A stretch of 64,000 nt of DNA, taken from positions 124,001 to 188,000 of the forward strand of contig VGHB01000001.1 of NCBI GenBank assembly GCA_016868355.1. Reading direction: 5' to 3'. Position numbers and translations under genes: made by a program. Position 1 is the first letter of the stretch; every line of letters begins with the position of its first letter. The notes below the pieces were generated by a model that worked only from the letters and a program-made list of their open reading frames with translations, did no database searches and had not been told where the DNA came from. Below are positions 59,232 through 64,000 of the stretch, in pieces. Source of the DNA: Betaproteobacteria bacterium (GTDB lineage Bacteria > Pseudomonadota > Gammaproteobacteria > Burkholderiales > Burkholderiaceae_C).

Positions 59232-60309
59232 CGGAAAAACCTGGTGCGGCGGCAGGCAAGGACGCAAAGGGCCAGCGCGGCCGGACTTCAAAGGGGCCGG
59301 CCGCCACCGGATGGTCCACACCGGCTTGTAAGCGCATGGCCGCAGCCAAGGCAATCATCGCCCCGTTGTCGGTGCACAGGGCCAACTCAGGGTAGTGAAC
59401 CCGGGCCTGCGCGCGCGCGCAAGCGGCGCTGAGTTGGGCGCGCAGTTCAGCGTTGGCACCCACGCCACCGGCGACCACCAGGCGCCGCAGCCCGGTGCGC
59501 GTGAGGGCCCCCATGCTCTTGAAGACCAGCACGTCCACGATGGCCGCTTGGGTAGAGGCGGCAATGTCGGCACGCACACGGTCGCTGAGCTCGGCCCCAC
59601 TGCCAGACACCGCTTGCAGGCGCTGGACCTGCGTGGCCACCGACGTCTTCAGGCCAGCAAAGGAAAAGTCCAAGTCACCGCTGTGCAACAAGGGCCTGGG
59701 AAATTCAAAGGCCCGGGGGTCGCCCTGCTGTGCTAAGCGCGACAGGGCAGCCCCACCGGGGTAGTCCAGGCCAATCAGCTTGGCGCACTTGTCGAAGGCT
59801 TCGCCAGCGGCATCGTCGATGGACTCTCCAAGCAAGGCGTACTGCCCCACACCCTGAACCTGCATCAGCTGCGTATGACCACCGCTGACCAACAGGGCCA
59901 CAAAGGGGAATTCGGGCGGATCAGCCGACAGGAACGGTGACAAGAGGTGGCCTTCCAAGTGATGCACCGGGAGCACCGGCTTACCCATTGACAGCGCCAA
60001 GGCCTGCGCTGCCCCGGCGCCGACCAACAGCGCCCCGGCCAGACCGGGCCCGGCGGTGTAGGCCACCACATCCACATCGGCCAGTGCACAGGCGGCCTCG
60101 AGCGTCACCTGTCGAATCAAGGGCACCACGCGGCGAATATGGTCACGCGAGGCCAATTCAGGCACCACGCCACCGTAGGCCTTGTGCATGTCGATCTGGG
60201 TATGCACGCCCTCGGCCCGCAAGCGCGGTAGCGCAGCGCTGCCGGGGTCAAACGCAACGAGCGCCGCACCGGTCTCATCACAGCTCGACTCAAGCCCCAG
60301 AATCAGCAT
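59227..60309 (-). CDS. tsaD: tRNA N6-adenosine threonylcarbamoyltransferase TsaD
   Basis: TsaD transfers the threonylcarbamoyl group to A37 of ANN-decoding tRNAs, with TsaB and TsaE. The 360-residue protein starts [14 protein letters not shown]. The metal-binding histidines are in the HHLEGH motif (His117 and His121). It also has [19 protein letters not shown] and the C-terminal [15 protein letters not shown] 60309 is preferred over one 12 bases upstream. Confidence 0.97.
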   Translation of the reverse strand: MLILGLESSCDETGAALVAFDPGSAALPRLRAEGVHTQIDMHKAYGGVVPELASRDHIRRVVPLIRQVTLEAACALADVDVVAYTAGPGLAGALLVGAGAAQALALSMGKPVLPVHHLEGHLLSPFLSADPPEFPFVALLVSGGHTQLMQVQGVGQYALLGESIDDAAGEAFDKCAKLIGLDYPGGAALSRLAQQGDPRAFEFPRPLLHSGDLDFSFAGLKTSVATQVQRLQAVSGSGAELSDRVRADIAASTQAAIVDVLVFKSMGALTRTGLRRLVVAGGVGANAELRAQLSAACARAQARVHYPELALCTDNGAMIALAAAMRLQAGVDHPVAAGPFEVRPRWPFASLPAAAPGFSV

Positions 60310-60346
60310 GAAGCGCCCCAAAAAGGCCGTTGCGGCACCTCGCGGT

Positions 60347-60685
60347 TCAATGGTTCTCGCGCGCGTGGTTGATCGTGTACTTCGGAATCTCGATCGTCAC
60401 ATCGTCATCAGCCAGGATGGCTTGGCAACTCAGGCGCGAGGTGGACTCCAGGCCCCAAGCCTTATCCAAGAGGTCTTCCTCGATTTCGTCGATTTCGCCC
60501 AATGAAGGAAAGCCACTGCGCACCACCACGTGACAGGTGGTACAGGCCGCACTCATTTCACAGGCGTGCTCGATCTCGATACCATGCTCCAGCAAGAGCT
60601 CGCAAATCGACTTGCCCGCCTGGGCGGTGATGGTGTCGCCGTGGGGACAGTAGCGGGCATGGGGCAGGACTTTGATGATGGGCAT
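60347..60685 (-). CDS. fdx: ISC-type 2Fe-2S ferredoxin
   Basis: This adrenodoxin-like ferredoxin supplies electrons for cluster assembly on IscU. The 112-residue protein has cysteines in [13 protein letters not shown] (CxxxxxCxxC) and a fourth in STSRLSCQ. The segment [20 protein letters not shown] is typical of the ISC branch. It ends the isc operon after hscA. Confidence 0.95.
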   Translation of the reverse strand: MPIIKVLPHARYCPHGDTITAQAGKSICELLLEHGIEIEHACEMSAACTTCHVVVRSGFPSLGEIDEIEEDLLDKAWGLESTSRLSCQAILADDDVTIEIPKYTINHARENH

Positions 60686-60770
60686 GGTGCAGGTGGAGGT
60701 GCAGGCCGGCCGGGCCCGCCTTTAGATCATCGGTGTTGGGTTCTGACGCTTGGAAGATGAACAGCTAAAA

Positions 60771-62648
60771 CTAAAGGGAGTCCACCGAGCGACCCAACAG
60801 GGCCTGTTGAATGCTGCGGTTCATTCGCAGGGCTGCAAAGGCCTCGGTGCCGTGTGCCAAGTCTTCCACCGCAGCGTTGATGGCGGCATGGTCCTGATCC
60901 TGCACCGTGGTCTGCAGATGCACCAACAAGTCCTGGATGGCCTCGCGTTCTTGAGCACTCAACAAGTCAGCGTCAGCCCGCAGCGCAGCTAGCGTGGCAA
61001 GGCTCATGCGCTCGGCTTCCACGCGGGCCTCAGTCAACGCACGAGCGCCCATATCGGCGTCGGCATGCGAGAAGCCTTCGCTCAGCATACGGGCGATCTC
61101 TTCGTCGGCCAGCCCATAACTGGGCTTGACCGCCACAGCAGCCTGCGCACCAGAATTCAGCTCTCGGGCATTGACCTGCAGCAAACCATCGGCATCGACC
61201 TCAAAGGTGACCCGGATCCGCGCGGCTCCCGCCGCCATGGGGGGTATGCCCCGCAATTCAAAGCGTGCCAGCGAACGGCAGTCACTCACCAGTTCCCGCT
61301 CGCCCTGCACCACGTGGATGGCCATGGCTGTTTGCCCGTCCTTGAAGGTGGTGAATTCCTGCGCCTTGGCGGTGGGGATGGAGCTGTTGCGCTCAATCAC
61401 CCGCTCCACCAAACCACCCATCGTCTCCAAGCCCAGCGACAGTGGAATCACGTCTAGCAACAGGATCTCGCCATCAGCTGCGTTGCCAGCCAGCTGGTTG
61501 GCCTGGATAGCCGCACCCAGGGCCACCACCTCATCGGGGTTAAGGTTGGTCAGCGGCTCACGCCCAAAGAGCTCACCCACAGCGGCGCGAACCGCCGGCA
61601 TACGGGTCGAGCCACCCACCATCACCACGCCCAGCACCTCGTCTCGACCCACTCCGGCATCGCGCAGGACGCGTCGCACCGACCACAGGGTTCTGTCGAT
61701 CAAGGGCTTGCATAAAGCCTGAAGCTTTGCGCGGCTAACCCAGACGCAAAGTACGCCTCTGTCCATGTCAGCGCGCAGCTCAACGTGGGCATGGTCGGTC
61801 AACGCTTCCTTGGCTACGCGTGCTGCCACCAACAGGGCAGCTTTGTCGTGTGCTGACAGTGCGAGCACCGTGGCTTCATCCGCAGCGGATGAAGCTTGGG
61901 CCAAGGCCCACTCGGCCAACGCGAGGTCGATGTCGTCACCGCCTAGGGCGGCATCCCCGCCTGTGGCCACCACCTCAAACACGCCGCGTGAAAGCCTCAG
62001 CAACGACACATCAAAGGTGCCACCGCCCAGGTCGTAGACCGCGTAGAGCCCTTCGCTGCTGTGCTCCAGGCCATAGGCCAGGGCTGCCGCCGTTGGCTCG
62101 TTGATTAGGCGCAGCACCGGGATTCCGGCCAACTGTGCCGCATCCTTGGTCGCCTGGCGCTGGGCGTCATCAAAATAGGCAGGTACCGTGATAACCGCCC
62201 CGTGCAGATCGTCGCAGAAGGTCTCTTCCGCTCGGTAGCGCAGGGTGGCCAGGATCTCCGCGCTGACCTCGACCGGGGTCTTCGCCCCCGCCCGAGTCTG
62301 GAAAGCCACCATGCCGGGACGGTCGACAAACTCGTATGGCAAACGCCCGGCCCCCTTGACATCGGCCAGTGTGCGACCCATGAATCGCTTCACGGAAACC
62401 AAGGTATTGAGCGGGTCCTCCGCCTGCGCAGCCAGCGCCGCAGCGCCGATGGCCCGCCGGCCAGCCTCCAAGTAACGGACCGCCGATGGCAGGATGACGC
62501 GGCCGCGCTCATCGGGCAAGCACTCAGCCACCCCATGGCGTACCGCCGCCACCAAGGAGTGGGTGGTGCCCAGATCAATGCCAACGGCGATGCGCCGTTG
62601 GTGCGGGTCCGGCGCCTGGCCGGGTTCGGAAATCTGCAGCAGTGCCAT
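60771..62648 (-). CDS. hscA: Fe-S assembly chaperone HscA
   Basis: HscA is a specialised Hsp70 that works with HscB to release clusters from IscU. The 625-residue protein has an ATPase domain ([34 protein letters not shown] and [13 protein letters not shown]), the linker [18 protein letters not shown] and a substrate-binding domain. The tail is short and lacks the EEVKK-type end of DnaK. Its client motif LPPVK is visible in the partial IscU at the end of the window. Confidence 0.97.
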   Translation of the reverse strand: MALLQISEPGQAPDPHQRRIAVGIDLGTTHSLVAAVRHGVAECLPDERGRVILPSAVRYLEAGRRAIGAAALAAQAEDPLNTLVSVKRFMGRTLADVKGAGRLPYEFVDRPGMVAFQTRAGAKTPVEVSAEILATLRYRAEETFCDDLHGAVITVPAYFDDAQRQATKDAAQLAGIPVLRLINEPTAAALAYGLEHSSEGLYAVYDLGGGTFDVSLLRLSRGVFEVVATGGDAALGGDDIDLALAEWALAQASSAADEATVLALSAHDKAALLVAARVAKEALTDHAHVELRADMDRGVLCVWVSRAKLQALCKPLIDRTLWSVRRVLRDAGVGRDEVLGVVMVGGSTRMPAVRAAVGELFGREPLTNLNPDEVVALGAAIQANQLAGNAADGEILLLDVIPLSLGLETMGGLVERVIERNSSIPTAKAQEFTTFKDGQTAMAIHVVQGERELVSDCRSLARFELRGIPPMAAGAARIRVTFEVDADGLLQVNARELNSGAQAAVAVKPSYGLADEEIARMLSEGFSHADADMGARALTEARVEAERMSLATLAALRADADLLSAQEREAIQDLLVHLQTTVQDQDHAAINAAVEDLAHGTEAFAALRMNRSIQQALLGRSVDSL

Positions 62649-62696
62649 GAGTCAATGAACCTTGGGTGCAGTGGCCACAAGGCCCCAGGGGTCCTG

Positions 62697-63242
62697 TCAA
62701 GCCTGTTCGAGCCGGTCAGCTCGTCGGGCGATGTCCTGAAGGAAGCGCTGCACGAACATCAATGCCCGAACCTGCTGCGCAGCGGCGGTCAGGTCGGGCG
62801 CGATGTCAGGCTGTCCGTCGATCAAGACCGCCAACCGCGCCTGAATCATCGAAGATTCTGCCCTGACCTGAGCTTCTAGCTCGTACACCTCGCCAACCGT
62901 CCCTGCTTCCTCAAGGGCCTCACGCCACTGCATCTGCTGCATCAGAAATTCGCTGGGCATGGCGGTGTTGCGCTCGGCGTCGATGGCCACGCCAGCGAGT
63001 TCACACAGGCTGGCACCGCGTGAAATCGGGTCTCGAAGGCGCCGATAGGCCTCATTCACACGAACCGACCACTGCACAGCCACCCGCTGGGCCGCTCCAC
63101 CCTCGGCGGCAAACTTATCGGGGTGCACACGCGCTTGCAGGTCGCGCCAACGCTCATCAAGCTCTGCCAGATCCAATGCAAATGCACGCGGCAGACCGAA
63201 CAGCGTGAAATCGTCTGCCGCCAGGCCGAGCGGCGCACTCAC
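62697..63242 (-). CDS. hscB: Fe-S assembly co-chaperone HscB
   Basis: HscB is a J-domain protein that brings IscU to HscA. It has an N-terminal J domain with VHPDKFAAEG (the HPD motif) and a C-terminal IscU-binding three-helix domain. The ATG expected near the start is missing: the first candidates are GTG at 63242 (181 residues) and TTG at 63248. No clear ribosome site lies upstream, where a repeat-like element sits. I use GTG 63242. Confidence 0.93.
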   Translation of the reverse strand: MSAPLGLAADDFTLFGLPRAFALDLAELDERWRDLQARVHPDKFAAEGGAAQRVAVQWSVRVNEAYRRLRDPISRGASLCELAGVAIDAERNTAMPSEFLMQQMQWREALEEAGTVGEVYELEAQVRAESSMIQARLAVLIDGQPDIAPDLTAAAQQVRALMFVQRFLQDIARRADRLEQA

Positions 63243-63253
63243 GGGCAAGAAAA

Positions 63254-63315
63254 GGGGTCGCAGTCATATTTCATGCGAACTCAAGCGTGTTCGGCAGAAA
63301 AATACCTCTGACCCC
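63254..63315. repeat. Imperfect inverted repeat element between iscA and hscB
   Basis: GGGGTCGCAG at one end mirrors CTCTGACCCC at the other, 62 bp apart, with mismatches after the first six bases. The element fills the gap almost exactly. It resembles a REP- or MITE-like remnant, but no second copy is present in this window. Confidence 0.45.
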
Positions 63316-63320
63316 GGTAA

Positions 63321-63644
63321 TCAGACCCGGAAGGACTCGCCGCAGCCGCAGCGGTCCTTTTCGCGTGGGTTGTGAAATTTGAAGCCTTCGTTGAGGCCTT
63401 CACGAACAAAATCGAGTTCGGTGCCGTCGATGTAAGGCAGGCTCTTGGGGTCGACCAAGACCTTGACCCCGTGGTCCTCGAAGATGTGGTCTTCGGGGGC
63501 AACGTCATCGGCGTATTCGAGCTTGTAAGCAAGGCCGGAACAACCCGTGGTCTTGATGCCCAGGCGGACACCCACACCCTTGCCACGTTTGGCAATGTAG
63601 CGGTTCACATGCCGCGCGGCAGCTTCGGTCAGGGTAACGGCCAT
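63321..63644 (-). CDS. iscA: A-type Fe-S carrier protein IscA
   Basis: IscA carries iron or clusters to target proteins. From ATG 63644 the product has 107 residues, starting [20 protein letters not shown]. The three cysteines are in TTGCSGLAY and the late CGC (DRCGCGESF). It lies 13 bp after iscU. Confidence 0.96.
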   Translation of the reverse strand: MAVTLTEAAARHVNRYIAKRGKGVGVRLGIKTTGCSGLAYKLEYADDVAPEDHIFEDHGVKVLVDPKSLPYIDGTELDFVREGLNEGFKFHNPREKDRCGCGESFRV

Positions 63645-63657
63645 GATACGGGGCCGG

Positions 63658-64000
63658 TCAGTGCGTGCTGCCCTGCGTCTTGGCCTTGTAGTCCTCGACC
63701 GCCGCCTTGATGGCATCTTCAGCCAGGATGGAGCAGTGAATCTTCACCGGGGGCAAGGCCAATTCTTCGGCGATGTGGGTGTTCTTGATCAGTAGGGCTT
63801 CGTCTAGCGACTTGCCCTTGACCCATTCGGTGACCAGGGAACTCGAAGCGATGGCCGAGCCGCAACCGTAGGTCTTGAATTTGGCGTCCTCAATCAAGCC
63901 AGTGGCCGGGTCCACCTTGATCTGAAGCTTCATCACGTCGCCACAGGCCGGCGCGCCCACCATACCGGTACCGACCGTGTCGTCACCCTTATCGAAGGAC
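63658..64000 (-). CDS. iscU: Fe-S scaffold IscU, partial
   Basis: The N-terminus lies beyond the window end. IscU is the scaffold on which IscS builds clusters. The three cysteine ligands are visible in GAPACGD, YGCGSA and IHCSILAED, as is the HscA-binding LPPVK motif just before the last one. The frame runs open to base 64000 upstream of the first in-window ATG, where it reads [18 protein letters not shown]. Confidence 0.97.
   Translation of the reverse strand, partial: SFDKGDDTVGTGMVGAPACGDVMKLQIKVDPATGLIEDAKFKTYGCGSAIASSSLVTEWVKGKSLDEALLIKNTHIAEELALPPVKIHCSILAEDAIKAAVEDYKAKTQGSTH

Overview
The window is a dense stretch of core chromosome from a betaproteobacterium, most likely order Burkholderiales and perhaps Comamonadaceae-like. 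That placement is inferred from protein character and gene order: the base composition is GC-rich by eye, rpsF-priB-rpsR-rplI is present, frr-uppS-cdsA-dxr-rseP-bamA-skp-lpxD-fabZ-lpxA-lpxB-rnhB runs unbroken, tpiA-secG-tRNA-Leu-nuoA..N is followed by a DUF2818 gene, and the isc cluster is followed by tsaD. About 64 protein genes, one tRNA and one clear pseudogene fill nearly all of the sequence. I see no insertion sequence, prophage, CRISPR array, toxin-antitoxin pair or defence island.

Layout. 1-2.8 kb: end of dnaG and rpoD. 2.9-8.6 kb: hemH, a heat-shock S4 RNA-binding protein, grpE, dnaK, dnaJ, with two good sigma-32-type promoters. 8.6-11.8 kb (minus): dnaB, then the ribosomal operon rpsF-priB-rpsR-rplI with a leader hairpin and terminator. 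11.8-15.2 kb: ppsA and its regulator ppsR, divergent. 15.2-30.6 kb (minus): rRNA/tRNA methyltransferase and rnhB, lipid A and outer-membrane biogenesis genes, isoprenoid and phospholipid genes, then frr, pyrH, tsf, rpsB. 30.6-31.5 kb: rpsB promoter and leader, and a decayed MFS transporter. 31.5-33.2 kb: aroC and a CBS-domain protein. 33.2-37.3 kb (plus): O-acetylhomoserine sulfhydrylase, alpha/beta hydrolase, DUF2069 membrane protein, FAD-linked oxidase. 37.3-53.6 kb (minus): DUF1178, Nudix hydrolase, DUF2818, then all 14 complex I genes nuoN to nuoA. 53.8-60.3 kb (minus): tRNA-Leu(GAG), secG, tpiA, quinone oxidoreductase, pnp, rpsO, tsaD. 60.3-64 kb (minus): fdx, hscA, hscB, iscA, and an iscU cut by the window edge.

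The genes cover replication and transcription initiation, protein folding, translation, envelope assembly, gluconeogenic entry, NADH oxidation and Fe-S cluster assembly. The Fe-S genes lie close to complex I, a heavy user of clusters. Many genes overlap by 1-8 bases, pointing to translational coupling.

I did not find a new multi-gene system. The points most worth a second look are regulatory or evolutionary: sigma-32 promoters at grpE and dnaK with no hrcA or CIRCE in view, repeats and hairpins in front of rpsB, an S6:S18-like leader before rpsF, a perfect DnaA box upstream of dnaB, a terminator 42 bp before nuoA, an inverted repeat inside the isc operon, a KPSA tandem repeat in RpoD, and the MFS pseudogene.
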